From NCBI GenBank assembly GCA_030141605.1, contig JAQGDQ010000840.1, forward strand, positions 1-64,000: 64,000 nt of DNA. Direction: 5' to 3'. The position numbers were made by a program, and so were the translations under genes. Every line of letters starts with the position of its first letter. Position 1 is the stretch's first letter. This DNA is from Tubiluchus corallicola. Taxonomy: Eukaryota; Priapulida; Priapulimorpha; Priapulimorphida; Tubiluchidae. The notes below the pieces were generated by a model. The model was not told the origin of the DNA. It did no database searches and was given only the letters and a program-made list of their open reading frames with translations. Shown here in pieces: positions 1 through 12,849 of the stretch.

Positions 1-394
1 TGACAGTTATTTGATCTGTTAATGGTTATTTTGATTTAAGCTAATAACAATAGATTAAAAATGGTGATAAAATGGCAAACTTGAAAATCTACATAGCATA
101 AAAAAACTGCGCAAAGTACAGTACTTTAGAGACGACTTTGTACAGATCAGCATAGCATGCATACTAAATGTCTTAAATACTTTAAAAATTATCAGCAGTT
201 GCAAAATGAAGCACATTTTATGCTTCCATTGAATCCCAATGTATCCCGTGGGATACAGGCTATATTTAGCACGCGGGCACAGGTAGAAAAAAATAATTAT
301 TATGTGTAAACAAGATGGACATACTGAACAAAAGTACCAAAATAAAAAAAAATTCGTATTAAAAAAATAATTTGGGACTGAAAGGGTTAAAGGA
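1..394. other. Non-coding, AT-rich
   Basis: No open frame, splice pattern or repeat is recognisable here. The last part leads into a dispersed repeat that starts near 395. Confidence 0.5.
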
Positions 395-975
395 AATAAG
401 ATGATTTTTCATATACTAATACATTTCACATACTAATAACGGCAAGAGTATATATTTTGACACAATTAACACTGCAAAACCGTTTCTGATTAGATAGATA
501 ATCAGATAATAAACTCATTAGATAATATTAGAAAATATTAATGAATGGCGGACGAGCCTAACTATTGATGACGTCACAAACTAACATGATTTTCAACAGC
601 AATATATTCCACGAGCGTGTTGAACGTGTTTGTGAAAATAAAATAAGATCGCTACTATAAGATTTCCAGCGTGTTGTACTAAAACTGCGCAAGTTTTAAG
701 ATAAAAATTCAAATTTTAAATTTACCGCTGTGTTCACGCATGAGCTGTCGAACATGTGTAGCTCGTCACAAACGAACACGTCTGAACTTAGAGGTACAAC
801 AGCTGTTTTTGTGCAATGCGTTTCCGAAATGCAGGCGCTAGTGCCAGTCTAACTAGCGAATGGCGAAATGCAGGTAACAGTGAAGAAATCATGGCTCTTA
901 CTAGCGCGTTTGTGTGGTAATAAGTCTTTCACGTAACTCAATTTTTGAAAAAATAGCAAGTTGCATTTCTGTATT
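395..975 (+). repeat. Dispersed repeat family B, copy 1
   Basis: This stretch aligns by eye with 18278-18745 in the same orientation. Shared blocks include a GACGTCACAAACTAACAT-type block near 570 (GACATCA in the other copy), the run around TTTACCGCTGTG near 720, and TTTCCGAAATGCAGGCGCT near 822. Similarity is broken by small indels, so the copies are old. No coding capacity or terminal repeat was seen, so the class is unknown. Confidence 0.7.
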
Positions 976-1129
976 TTAAACAGTATATTGTTTTGACTTA
1001 CAATTTAACATTTCTTCCAATTTTGCTTTAACAGCTAATGCTGACGTGAAGTAAATGATGATAACCACACTTACAATACGACCCCACTTGTGTACTATAA
1101 GCTTTAGCTAAGTGTTAAAGGACGGTTCA

Positions 1130-1690
1130 CATTTAACAAAAAAAAACGAAACGCATAAGTGATTAAACCAACAAATAAGCATTAAACAAAAAGGCATAAA
1201 CAAGTAGTCAATAAACAAAAGTAAACAGACAAATAATTCATAAACAAAATGAAATAGTCAAATAATTATTAAACAAAAGTAAACAGACAAATAATTCATA
1301 AACAAAATGAAAGAGTCAAATAATTATTAAACAAAAGTAAACAGACAAATAACTCATAAAAAAAATGAAAGAGTCAAATTATTAATAAACAAAAGTAAAC
1401 AGACAAATATTTAATAAACAAAAGTAAACAAACGAATAATTAATAAACAAAGGTAAACAAACAAATAATTAATAAACAAAAGTATACAAACGAATAATTA
1501 ATAAACAAAAGTATACAAACGAATAATTAATAAACAAAAGTATACAAACGAATAATTAATAAACAAAAGTATACAAACGAATAATTAATAAACAAAAGTA
1601 AACAAACGAATAATTAATAAACAAAAGTAAACAAACAAATAATTAATGAACAAAAGTAAACAAACGAATAATTAATAAACAAACAATGCT
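1130..1690. repeat. 29-bp minisatellite
   Basis: Tandem units of the type AATAATTAATAAACAAAAG followed by TATACAAACG or a near variant. The period is 29 bp in the best part (for example 1501 to 1530). The left part is more degenerate and the centre, about 1440-1640, is the most regular. It has no coding potential. Confidence 0.9.
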
Positions 1691-1983
1691 TCTATCCAAA
1701 TACATGATGGATGATATTTATTCAGAACTGAAACTGCCACCTCATCTTCAACGTAAATATTGAGCGAGGTTAAAAACCGGAAATAATCAACCGTAAGCGA
1801 TGACCAATGTCCAGTCTGTACATTAATATTCCCAGAGTGACCATCGTGTGTAAAGCTGGTTTCTCGGGGAGGCAGGCAGACGACTGTGTAATTACTGAAT
1901 TAATTATTAGTCACGTGCGCTAAAATAATAAGATAATTAGAGTCTAGGGTCAATTTCATGTGTTAGTATATATGATTAGATTG
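1691..1983. other. Non-coding
   Basis: Unique-looking sequence between two satellites. Nothing recognisable was seen. Confidence 0.5.
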
Positions 1984-4445
1984 ATATTGACACGTGCTGG
2001 TGTGGGAGTTCACGTGTGAGGGGAGGAGGGAATGGAGAATCCACGTGCTGATGTGGGAGTTCACGTGTGAGGGGAGGAGGGAGTGGGGAATCCACGTGCT
2101 GATGTGGGAGTTCACGTGTGAGGGGAGGAGTGAATGTGAGAGAGTGGAGAATCCACGTGCTGGCTTGGGAGTTCACGTGTGAGGGGAGGAGGGCGTGTGA
2201 GAGAGGGAGAATCCACGTGCTGGTGTGGGAGTTCACGTGTGAGGGGAGGAGGGAGTGGAGAATCCACGTGCTGGTGTGGGAGTTCACGTGTGAGGGGAGG
2301 AGGAAGTGGAGAATCCACGTACTGGTGTGGGAGTTCACGTGTGAGGGGAGGAGAGAGTGGGGAATCCACGTGCTGGTGTGGGAGTTCACGTGTGAGGGGA
2401 GGAGGGAGTGGAGAATCCACGTACTGGTGTGGGAGTTCACGTGTGAGGGGAGGAGGGAATGGAGAATCCACGTGCTGGTGGTGTGGGAGTTCACGTGTGA
2501 GGAGGAGGAATGTGAGTGGAGAATCCACGTGCTGGCGTGGGAGTTCACGTGTGAGGGGAGGAGGGCGTGTGAGAGAGGGAGAATCCACGTGCTGGTGTGG
2601 GGGTTCACGTGTGAGGGGAGGAGGGAATGGAGAATCCACGTGCTGGTGTGGGAGTTCACGTGGGAGGGGAGGAGGGAGTGGAGAATCCACGTGCTGGTGT
2701 GGGAGTTCACGTGTGAGGGGAGGAGGAAGCAGGAGGGAGTGAAGAATCCACGTGCTGGTGTGGGAGTTCACGTGTGAGGGGAGGAGGGAGTGGAGAATCC
2801 ACGTGCTGGTGTGGGAGTTCACGTGTGAGGGGAGGAGGAAGTGGAGAATCCACGTACTGGTGTGGGAGTTCACGTGTGAGGGGAGGAGAGAGTGGGGAAT
2901 CCACGTGCTGGTGTGGGAGTTCACGTGTGAGGGGAGGAGGGAGTGGAGAATCCACGTACTGGTGTGGGAGTTCACGTGTGAGGGGAGGAGGGAATGGAGA
3001 ATCCACGTGCTGGTGTGGGAGTTCACGTGTGAGGGGAGGAGGGAGTGGGGAATCAAGGTGCTGGTGTGGGAGTTCACGTGTGAGGGGAGGAGGGAGTGGA
3101 GAATCCACGTGCTGGTGTGGGAGTTCATGTGTGAGGGGAGGAGGGAATGTGAGAGAGTGGAGAATCCACGTGCTGGTGTGGGAGTTCACGTGTGAGGGGA
3201 GGAGAGAACGGGAGAGAGTGGAGACTCCACGTGCTGGTGTGGGAGTTCACGTGTGAGGGGAGGAGGGAATGTGAGAGAGTGGAGAATCCACGTGCTGGTG
3301 TGGGAGTTCACGTGTGAGGGGAGAAGAGAACGGGAGAGAGTGGAGAATCCACGTGCTGGTGTGGGAGTTCACGTGTGAGGGGAGGAGGGAGTGGAGAATC
3401 CACGTCTGGTGTGGGAGTTCACGTGTGAGGGGAGGAGAGAGTGGGGAATCCACGTGCTGGTGTGGGAGTTCACGTGTGAGGGGAGGAGAGAACGGGAGAG
3501 AGTGGAGAATCCACGTGCTGGTGTGGGAGTTCATGTGTGAGGGGAGGAGGGAGTGGAGAATCCACGTGCTGGTGTGGGAGTTCACGTGTGAGGGGAGGAG
3601 AGAGTGGGGAATCCACGTGCTGGTGTGGGAGTTCACGTGTGAGGTGAGGAGGGAGTGGAGAATCCACGTGCTGGTATGGGAGTTCACGTGTGAGGGGAGG
3701 AGAGAGTGGGGAATCCACGTGCTGGTGTGGGAGTTCACGTGTGAGGGGAGGAGGGAATGGAGAATCCACGTGCTGGTGTGGGAGTTCACGTGTGATGGGA
3801 GGAGGGAGTGTAGAATCCATGTGCTTGTGTATGAGTTCACGTGTGATGGGAGGAGGGAGTGGAGAATCCACGTGCTGGTGTGGGAGTTCACGTGTGAGGG
3901 AGGAGGGAGTGGAGAATCCACGTGCTGGTGTGGGAGTTCACGTGTGAGGGGAGGAGGGAGTGGAAAATCCACGTGCTGGTGTGGGAGTTCACGTGTGAGG
4001 GGAGGAGAGAGTGGGGAATCCACGTGCTGGTGTGGGAGTTCACGTGTGAGGTGAGGAGGGAGTGGAGAATCCACGTGCTGGTGTGGGAGTTCACGTGTGA
4101 GGGGAGGAGGGAATGGAGAATCCACGTACTGGTGTGGGAGTTCACGTGTGAGGGGAGGAAGGAATGGAGAATCCACGTGCTGGTGTGGGAGTTCACGTGT
4201 GAGGGGAGGAGAGAGTGGGGAATCCACGTGCTGGTGTGGGAGTTCACGTGTGATGGGAGGAGGGAGTGTAGAATCCATGTGCTTGTGTATGAGTTCACGT
4301 GTGATGGGAGGAGGGAGTGGAGAATCCACGTGCTGGTGTGGGAGTTCACGTGTGAGGGAGGAGGGAGTGGAGAATCCACGTGCTGGTGTGGGAGTTCACG
4401 TGTGAGGGGAGGAGGAAGCAGGGGAGAGTGGAGAATCCACGTGTT
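1984..4445. repeat. 51-bp satellite with paired CACGTG sites
   Basis: About 48 tandem units of 51 bp, with some length variants of 57-60 bp made by an inserted GTGAGAGA-like piece. Each standard unit holds CCACGTGCTGG and TTCACGTGTGAG, which is two CACGTG palindromes, followed by a purine-rich GAGGGGAGGAGGG run. Because 51 is a multiple of 3 and the unit lacks stops in several frames, long false reading frames appear on both strands. Blocks of units recur in the same variant order (about 2230-2480 and 2765-3000; about 3700-3900 and 4200-4380), so it grew partly by duplicating multi-unit blocks. Confidence 0.95.
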
Positions 4446-4690
4446 GGTGGTGGTGATGATGATAATGACAATTACAATGGTATTGGTAGTGGTAATGATG
4501 ATGATGGCAATGACTATAATGATGAGAGTGATGACAAAGATGGCAACCACGGTGATGATGATGATGACGATGATGATGATGATGACGACGACGATGATGA
4601 GGATGATGATGATGACGACGACGACGACGACGATGATGATGTTGATGATGATGATGACGACGACGGCGACGACGATGATGATGATGGAGA
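4446..4690. repeat. (GAT/GAC)n trinucleotide tract
   Basis: Imperfect GAT, GAC and AAT triplets directly abut the 51-bp satellite. Any translation gives only poly-Asp, poly-Met or poly-Ser, so it is not a gene. Confidence 0.9.
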
Positions 4691-5940
4691 GAACAACAGT
4701 GAGGATAAAGAGATGTGAAAGTGAAATCTTGTGACATCATAAACTCGTGAAAATCAGAGTGTCTTTGTTACTCATATCGATGTGATAACTAGGCCAATTC
4801 TCATCTTCATAAACATGAATGTTTAATCACGTGCCAGACGTCTGCTGTAATTGATAGACGATGGCTAATCGATAATCACTTATCAATATTTAATTGCATT
4901 TCCTTGCCTCTAGCGCACCGCTTCGTTTAGCTGCACAGATTCCGTTTTATTGGGAAAAATATTAAATTGAAAATTGTGGAAATTGCAAAAAAACCTTCAG
5001 AATTTTGTGGACGTATTCACGAGTTCAGTGGCGCCCCGCTCTGGGTAAAACTAAGTTTCGAAATTACGGTGGCCTGTAACCGCCAACGTAGAAAAAAATC
5101 TATGAAAAAGCACAATCATAGTATGTAATAGTATGCAAAGTAGTAATTAGTAATAATAGCCGCTCCACGAACACGTAAGCAATTCGCACGTAACTACCCC
5201 TCCCCTCCCCCCTGAAAAAGAATGGACCGTCCCTTTGTGTTGGTGACAGTCTGGCCGAACTCTATTGACTTTAATTAGTAAATGAAACCAGATATTGAAT
5301 GTAAACAAGACAATTGTTTACACAATAACAATTAAAGTAAACAAGAGATTGTGACCAATAATCAGTTTTGCTTGACTAATAATAACATTAAGCAGGCCGA
5401 CAGCAGAAGTCCTTGTTCTTGGTTTGTGATTTTTACTTTGATTTTTCTCTCGCCAGATGGCAGGGCTAATTTTACATTATCAGATTGTTATGTTGTAACC
5501 CGGTGGGTATGAACGTGTATTAAGTGTTTTATGAAAGAAACGGGAGATTTTTGTCATCAAATAAAGGGGAAGGCGGGGCAAGTTGAAGCCAAAGGCAAAG
5601 CAATTCTGCCGCTTCGGTTAACTGTTTGATTAGGTCTGATACTTCATTGCAAATAAAAATTTTATTTAGGGAAAACTGGAAGAATTTTTCACACGTAGGG
5701 CAAGATGGTGCATGTTTTATCTAGGAGCAAAGAAATTTTTCCATTTATCTATAGCTTTCTAACTGTATAGCTGTTTATCAAGGTAGGTTATTGTATATTA
5801 TGGTAAACGCTTTTCTCAAAGTACAAGAAAACTTACTAAATATAGATTGCTTTACCTTCTTAATAAAGCCTGTAACGTGCTTTTTGGTGAGCCAGTGGTG
5901 CACATTGGGATGTTAGTGCTGTGACGTTTGCCAGGTGGCG
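4691..5940. other. Non-coding
   Basis: No convincing ORF or exon was seen. There is a short C-rich run near 5200 and otherwise AT-rich sequence. Confidence 0.5.
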
Positions 5941-6085
5941 CGAATATTTAATTATTTAATTATTATTATTAATTAATCAAAACTTAATTAAATTATTATT
6001 ATTATTATTATTATCGTCGTTGTTGTTGTTGTTGTTGTTGTTATTATTATTAATATTATTATTATCATCATCATCATCATCATCA

Positions 6086-6153
<68 letters not shown>

Positions 6154-6170
6154 TAAACTTAATTATTATT
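5941..6170. repeat. Compound (ATT)n/(TTG)n/(ATC)n microsatellite
   Basis: Runs of ATT, then GTT/GTC, then ATC, then ATT again. A simple-repeat tract. Confidence 0.9.
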
Positions 6171-6885
6171 AAGAATTTTCTTTCAAATTCTTCCAATTTT
6201 TTCAAACAGATGCAGGTAAAATTATGTTGTTATAAGTTTATATGTACGAAACGCCAAAAGTATTTAATGCTCTTTTTAATACTAAAAAATCATTTTTGAA
6301 TAGTAATAGATCAGCATTGTATATTCATACTTATTTTTTAATATTAATAAATCAGTTATGAACATTCACAAATCATTAAATTTTGTTGTTATTATTGCCT
6401 TGCGAAATATTAATATTAAAAATGAATTATTAATATCTAAAATGGATTTCTTAACATACAAAAATAAGTACCAAATTTCAGTTTAGCGTTTCCATATATG
6501 GAAGAAGTTCTTTAGTACATACTGTACTTTAATATTTACATTTCTAAATTTTTCTTTCAAAATTTTATCTAAGAAAGTCGATAGACAAAGCAGAAAAACA
6601 ATTTGTCCCATCAGTGACCCCCTGCCTCCCTCCCACCCCCGGAAAACTTATGTAACAGTTTGTAAACCCCTAGTAGTGCATCTAGGTCACAGTGACAGTA
6701 AGACGCCCACCCACTAGCACACGGAGAAACCTTTGTGTTACATTACAGTGTCAATGGCTTCCTCAAGTGTTGAAAATGCAGAAGAAAACAAAATTCTATC
6801 CAACTTTAAAGAATATCTCTACTGCCGCTTAGGAAAACAGCCGCATTCCTGCTTAGAAGCGGTACGATAGAAGCAATCGGAAAGG
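6171..6885. other. Non-coding
   Basis: AT-rich. No ORF or repeat was recognised. Confidence 0.45.
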
Positions 6886-7912
6886 AGTCTTCCCAAAATG
6901 CACCTGCTTTGCGATTTCAGCGCCTCTAGCGGTGGGTTTTTGCAGACAGTTTAGTGTAAAATTATATTGTTAATTCCACGTTTCTTCCTGTACGCCTTCT
7001 TTAAGCTTTTCTTTAGTTCGTTGTTCTTTCTTTCAGCCTTTTTTATTTTATTTTGTTTCGCTTCTTTGTTTCTTTTTCATTCTTTCTTTTTTCTTTCTTA
7101 CTTTCCTCTTTCGCTTTTTTCAAATTTCTTTCTTTTTCTTTCTTTCGTCCTTATTTTCTTTCTCTCTCTGTTTCTTTTTACTTTTCCTTTAATTCCTTTC
7201 TTCGTCTTTCTTTACTCAAAGCCGAATTTAAATAACCTTCCCATGATGCACCTGCCTTGCAATTTCAGCGCCACTAGCGGTGGGTTTTTGTAGACAGTTT
7301 ATCGTAAAATTGTACTCCTATTTCCACGTTTCTCCCTGTAGATGTTTTTCGAAGTTTTCTTTAGTTCGTTCTTCTTTTAATCAGCTTTTTCGTTTTCCTC
7401 CACCTTGCTTACTATTTTTAGTCATTCATTCATTCATTCATTCATTCATTCATTCATTCATTCATTCATTCATTCATTCATTCATTTAATTTATTCATTC
7501 ATTCATTCATTCATTCATTCATTCATTCATTCATTCATTCATTCATTCATTTGTTTCATTCATTCATTCGTTCATTTGTTTCATTCATTCATTCATTCGT
7601 TCATTCATTCATTCATTCATGTTTTCATTTATTCATTCATTCATCTTGTTTCTTTTTTCTTTCTTTCTCTCCTCATTCGGTTTTTTCTTATTTTTCTTTC
7701 TTTCTTATTTGCATTTTCTTTCCCGTTTTTTTCGTTTTCCTCTTAACTCCTTTCTTCGTCTTTCTTCATTTTTTTCTTATTTCCCTTATTCTTATCTTCC
7801 TTCCTTTAGTCGGAAACCATTTGTCAAATCGGAATTTTAACAACGTTCCCATAATGCACCTGCTCTGTGATTTGAGCGCCGCTAACGGTGGTTTTTGACA
7901 GGCACTTTATAA
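6886..7912. repeat. Triplicated block with T/C-rich spacers
   Basis: A block containing ATGCACCTGC, then TTTCAGCGCC and CTAGCGGTGG occurs near 6898, 7240 and 7855. The first two copies continue in parallel through a CCACGTTTCT motif and a TTTAGTTCGTT motif. Between copies lie T/C-rich simple sequence and the (ATTC)n tract. It looks like an old tandem duplication with microsatellite expansion. Confidence 0.75.
7420..7648. repeat. (ATTC)n microsatellite
   Basis: Near-perfect ATTC tetramers with a few interruptions. The frames through it give only Phe-Ile-His-Ser repeats. Confidence 0.95.
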
Positions 7913-8215
7913 CGCTGAAGGATAATTGAGTAAAATTACAGAATAATTTACATCGTTTCACGAAATTAGAAGCCTTTGTGACTGAAAAGAGGAGGGGGGA
8001 CAGTCTGGGAGTCCCTTTCTTTGTATGAACATCATTAACACTAAGCACATAATCTAATTACACTTTTACCATGAATTCAGTCGCTGATTTGGCATGTAAA
8101 TTTGCCTGCCTCCCTATCATTTGTGCGCCGCCCTCTTATTTGAATTTGAAAGAAGAGGTGGGTGATTTGAGTCTTGTCTTGGGTAAAATCAAGGCCCTAC
8201 GTCCTACGATCAAAT

Positions 8216-8370
8216 TATATTATATATACATATATGCATATTACAATATTACATTATAATGTATATAATATACGTACATATATATATATATATATATATA
8301 TAGATATAGATAGATATATAGATTTATATATCTATATCTATCTATATATCTATATATTAATTCTACTGGT
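8216..8370. repeat. (TA)n-rich tract
   Basis: ATATAT runs with TATC/GATA interruptions. Confidence 0.85.
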
Positions 8371-8560
8371 ATGGGCTTAATATATATATATAAGATTCAA
8401 GGCTACAGCTTTGACGGCGGCACCATTTACGGCGATCTATACATCAAACGAAAGGTGTCGTGCCATTGGGGGTTTGTTTTTCGAATCGGGCCCACTGTGA
8501 GAAACAGGGGGGGGGCGAAAAACCTCCAAAATGGCCATTTTTCAGCGATTTTTTTGTAAA
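8371..8560. other. GC-richer island inside TA-rich sequence
   Basis: About 190 bp of mixed, fairly GC-rich sequence sits between two ATATAT tracts. It includes a G-run near 8508-8516. It resembles the body of a short interspersed element, but no tRNA-like promoter, terminal repeat or target duplication was found. Confidence 0.3.
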
Positions 8561-9717
8561 ACTTATAACTTATACTATATACGTATACGTATATATATAT
8601 AATATACATAAATGTATAATTTATTATTCACTTACGTACAAACGTAAATGTACATTCTACAATTACAACTTCCTGTAGGTTTATACTGAAATTTACAACT
8701 ACATACTATATAATATAAAATATGCATAACACGCCTATATACGTATATATGCCTGTACGTTTATGTAGATATTTATATAGGTAAAATATGTATGGTATAG
8801 GCGTACGAAGGTAAGCCTGTAGTTGTACATCATAATATAGGCGTGTATAGCCTATATATAATTAGGTAATAACATGTATATAGTCAAACATATGTGCTTG
8901 TATATCTGTTGACTTTGCACCACTTTTAGTTCTACATTTTTAGATACTGATTTCATTTTATTTTCAAAGTTGAAGCTGTTTACAGAAAATCGTAATTGAA
9001 ACTATTTTAATTTCTTGTTTTCCTTTATAATTGTAGCTTTATTTAGTTTTAAATATACGATTTATTTGTTTCCAAAATTCTTCTTTCAAACTAGAAAGCG
9101 GTGTCCCTGAAATACCCACATTTTTGTGTAAATTGTAGAGAAAAAATAACCGGCACTTTGTTACGTCATTGAAACTTCAGAATTTGACCCATTATTACGT
9201 CATTGAAATTTCAAAGTACAACCCCACCCCACAAAACTCTCATTACTATAATTATAATTTCATCTACCCTGTAATTATAGAATGTTAGACGTAGCCTTGT
9301 CTGCTATAAGGTCAGACGTGTTGTCACGTGACCAATGTCAGCAAAACTACTTCGACTGAACAAGTTATATGATTATATACTGATGTCTGCACAAACGTGT
9401 TAATTTGCATAAATTAAAAGTAAAAAGCGTTTAATTAACGAATTATTCACACACGTCATCATAATTAAGCTTGATGAGTTTTCAAGTGTGATTTGGAGAG
9501 ACAGTTTAACGTCGCTGCTTAATCACTTGATGGTTTTTTAGAGATTTGTTAACAGAGCAAACAATGTAATACATTTCCAAATGCAAAGTTACGTCACCAG
9601 AGTGTGTTTTTGTGGATGCTCTTTTGTTTGTGTTTATTGATTACGGTATGAGACGTTTTGTTTAGAATTATCGAATTTCTGTTAGTCATTAAAGTTAAAG
9701 CAGAAGTACTGATATAG
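8561..9717. other. Non-coding, AT-rich
   Basis: Several TATA/GTATA-rich stretches to about 8900, then ordinary AT-rich sequence. No gene recognised. Confidence 0.5.
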
Positions 9718-9725
9718 AAAGGGGG

Positions 9726-9757
<32 letters not shown>

Positions 9758-9910
9758 AAGAGAGAAGAGAGGGGAGACAGAGGGAGAGAAAGAGAGAGAG
9801 AAGAGAGAGAGAAGAGAGAGGGAGAGAGAGAGAGCGGAGAGAGAAGAGAGAGGGAGAGAAGAGAGAGGGAGAGAGAGAGGGGAGAGAGACAGCAAGAGAG
9901 ACGAGTGAGA

Positions 9911-9974
<64 letters not shown>

Positions 9975-9984
9975 GAGAGAGAGG

Positions 9985-10012
<28 letters not shown>
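9718..10012. repeat. (GA)n tract
   Basis: Imperfect GA repeat with some GGGAGA and AAGAGA units. Polypurine on the plus strand. Confidence 0.95.
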
Positions 10013-10016
<4 letters not shown>

Positions 10017-10773
10017 AACAAAGAGAGAAAGCGCCAAGAACATAGCGTTGAGTGGAGAGTTTTTGAGATATATTATAAAATATTAAAAAATCCGTTTAAA
10101 TAGTTCCAGTAATGTCTGAGAGTCTTAGGCATAGACTAGACTTATTCTTGCAAACGTTTAGTAGTTACGCCCCAACAGCGCTCTAATTTCGGTAACCTCC
10201 GCCTAGATACGCCTTCCTGACGAACGTTCCTGTGTAGATAACAGCTGAGTTACAGATAAGATCTTAATAACATCAACAAAAGAGAAAATTTAGATAAAAC
10301 AGCAGGGACAGTGCTAACACCTGCTCAGAGACTGGACGAAACCTTTGTTCTTTCCACGCTAGATGGCGCAGGTCTACTGTAAGCAGTTTGCGTGCAATGA
10401 AATGTGACAACAGCTGCCGATTCATTGAGATTTGCGCTAAGCGTTTCGCAGAATAATAATGAGCTATTATGTAATGAATATTAATAAATGAAGGGTTAAA
10501 ATAACACAAATTTATAGTCGTGTATCAATTGCGCTTAGTAGCACGTGACTAGACTTAGTAAAATCAAATTAGATACACGAATAAAAACAGCAGGAACCCG
10601 ACTTGGATTTGGTGAAGTTGCATCGTCCAGATTAAAAGAGAAAAGGAAGGATTGTGTAGACAGCAGTAAAAATGAAGTGTGATCTAAAATATTGAAAATT
10701 ACAAAACCTTTTCTTAAATCAAAGCTCACATTAAATAATAATTACCCCGGATAGTTAAATTTTGTTAAACTTT
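10013..10773. other. Non-coding
   Basis: No gene or repeat recognised. Confidence 0.45.
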
Positions 10774-11084
10774 AGTTTAAACATAATTTATTTAGGATTG
10801 GATCAGACAGTTTGTACAGCATGATTTAAGATCCTCACCACAACAGACTTTATACACTATTTACAAGAACATTTACAGTAAGAATAGACAATAACTGCAC
10901 AAGCTGACAAGTTTTACTACAAGATTACATTAGACATTAGTAAAAAATGACGGTTAGAAAATATTAATGTACGATTATTTAAAAATGATGCATTTTATAT
11001 CAGATAGAAACTACTGGAAGCGTTTAGTACATAATATAAAGTCATGTATGCATTGGAATATTTTACAGTTAGCAACATAGTTAA
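10774..11084 (-). mobile_element. Retroposon-like family R, copy 1
   Basis: This is the reverse complement of the sequence at 32379-32694 and is nearly complete. The minus-strand 5' end is near 11084 (AACTATGTT then GCTAACTG) and the 3' end near 10774 (CCTAAATAAATTATGTTTAAAC). Small substitutions separate it from the other copies. No clear target-site duplication could be set for this copy. Confidence 0.8.
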
Positions 11085-11339
11085 ATTCATCTTTTCCGAA
11101 TAATAACAACTTCAACAGATCATTAGTTCCTAAGACAACTATATTAAGGTTTTCGGGCAGGTAGGTAAGCTGTTAAACTTTCAAAGATACGCAAAGCTTA
11201 ATCCACTAAGACTGGGAATGACGCCTTTTTTACGTTCGCGTGGCCGTCAAATAGGCGTGGTACCGTGATAAGCATGATCATGAACCGCAGCGTTCGTCTG
11301 TGACGTCAGTGTGTCTTAGAGTTCACATCAGTGTCTTAT
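11085..11339. other. Non-coding
   Basis: Nothing recognised. Confidence 0.4.
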
Positions 11340-11550
11340 AGCAATCTTTGCTCAGGCAAAGTGCTAGACGAGCAGAAAAGATGTCTACCATTGCACAAAT
11401 TGTAGTTAGTTTGTGACGTAAGCGATAGCTCTGTTCGGTTGCCGTTGATTAACTTTCCAAAGTATTGGTTCAAGTATAAGAAACAATTGTTAACTTTTAT
11501 AGGCAGGAAAATGTACATTTTGAACTGTAAATTAAAATGGCATTGAGTCT
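11340..11550. repeat. Dispersed repeat family B, partial copy 3
   Basis: Aligns with 18780-18985 in the same orientation. Shared blocks are TTTGTGACGTAAGC, then CTGT(G/C)TTCGGTTG, AAGAAACAATTGTTAA and ATTGAGTCTAA. Confidence 0.65.
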
Positions 11551-11814
11551 AATGAGTCATTCAATTTTCCTTTAAAATAAACGTCATTTTTGTAATAAAT
11601 AAGATTCTAACCTGCTCTGATTAGACGGGTGAAAATCTTAAAAAGATAAGATGATAAATGAATGAGAGGTGAGCAAAGTTTCTTGTTTTGTTTCTTGTTT
11701 TGTTGGGCAGATCTTGGGCCTTCTTTTAACACATAGTTTTTTCCGTCTTGAATCTCTTCTGCACGTAATATAAGTAAATGAGTAAGCAAGCAAGTGAAGG
11801 GTAAATATATGAGT
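11551..11814. other. Non-coding
   Basis: Nothing recognised. Confidence 0.4.
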
Positions 11815-12290
11815 AACTAGATAGGTAGATAGGTAGGTAGGTAGAGAGGTAGGTAGGTAGGTAGGTAGGTAGGTAGGTAGGTAGGCAGGTAGGTAGGTAG
11901 GTAGGTAGGTTGGTAGGTAGGTAGGTAGGTAGGTAGGTAAGTCGATAGGTTGCTTGGTAGGTAGGCAAGTCTGCAGAAAGGCAGCAGTGAGTGCATTAGT
12001 GAATGAGTGAGTGAATGAGTGAGTGAATCAGTGTGTGAGTGAGTGAGTGTGTGAGTGAGTGAGTGAGTGAGTGAATAAGTGTGTGAGTGAAAGAGTGAGC
12101 GTGTAAGTGAGTAAGTTAGTGATTGAGTGAGTAAGTGAGTGAGTAAGTTAGGGATTAAGTGAGTAAATGAGTGTGTGAGTGTGAGTGATTGTGTGAGAGA
12201 GTGAGTGAGAGAGTGAGTGAGTTAGTGAGTGAGTGAGTGAGTGAGTGAGTGAGTTAGTGAGTGAGTAAGCAAGCAAGTTAACAAGTAAGG
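11815..12290. repeat. (GGTA)n then (GAGT)n microsatellite
   Basis: GGTA tetramers to about 11950, then GAGT/GTGA tetramers with interruptions to about 12270. Confidence 0.95.
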
Positions 12291-12785
12291 AATCAAGTAA
12301 GTAACGTTATAAAACTTACAAAACTTCAATGTAAGAAATAAACTGATTCAATCTCCAGGAGGTCAGAAATTGAAACAACTTCAACACCCAATCACTGATT
12401 CTATTGTAAAACATTTAAAACGTAAATTATCTGATCTTTAGAAAGTTGAATGTCCCATCACAGGTTGTACAATAACAAGTAGCTGATGACCTCAACAAAC
12501 AAGCCTTTGATTCGAGCATGAGTCAGACAGATAATAATGTTTGACCTGTGCCAAGAATATTACGTAAGATGGCGTAGATGGACCAGCTGACACAATCCTC
12601 TCATGTCAGTAAAACCAGAAGCCAGAGCTTATTGTTATTTAGGTGGTGAATAATGAATATATTGAACACAATAAATATGTATTATAGACAGGAGGGGTGG
12701 GTTGACATATTTACATTATAGACAGGAGGGGTGGGTTGATAATATGCATTACACACGGAGGCTGCGCATTACACACGGAGGCTGC
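12291..12785. other. Non-coding with two short tandem duplications
   Basis: An ATTATAGACAGGAGGGGTGG block occurs at about 12682 and 12715, and a CATTACACACGGAGGCTGCG block occurs twice at about 12747-12786. No gene. Confidence 0.5.
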
Positions 12786-12795
12786 GCTCTCTTTC

Positions 12796-12849
<54 letters not shown>

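Noticed and set aside
1976-4550. Long overlapping frames on both strands (up to 360 codons) reading as 17-residue repeats
   Set aside because: They are products of the 51-bp satellite, whose length is a multiple of three and which lacks stops. The frames exist in several phases at once and have no non-repeat domain.
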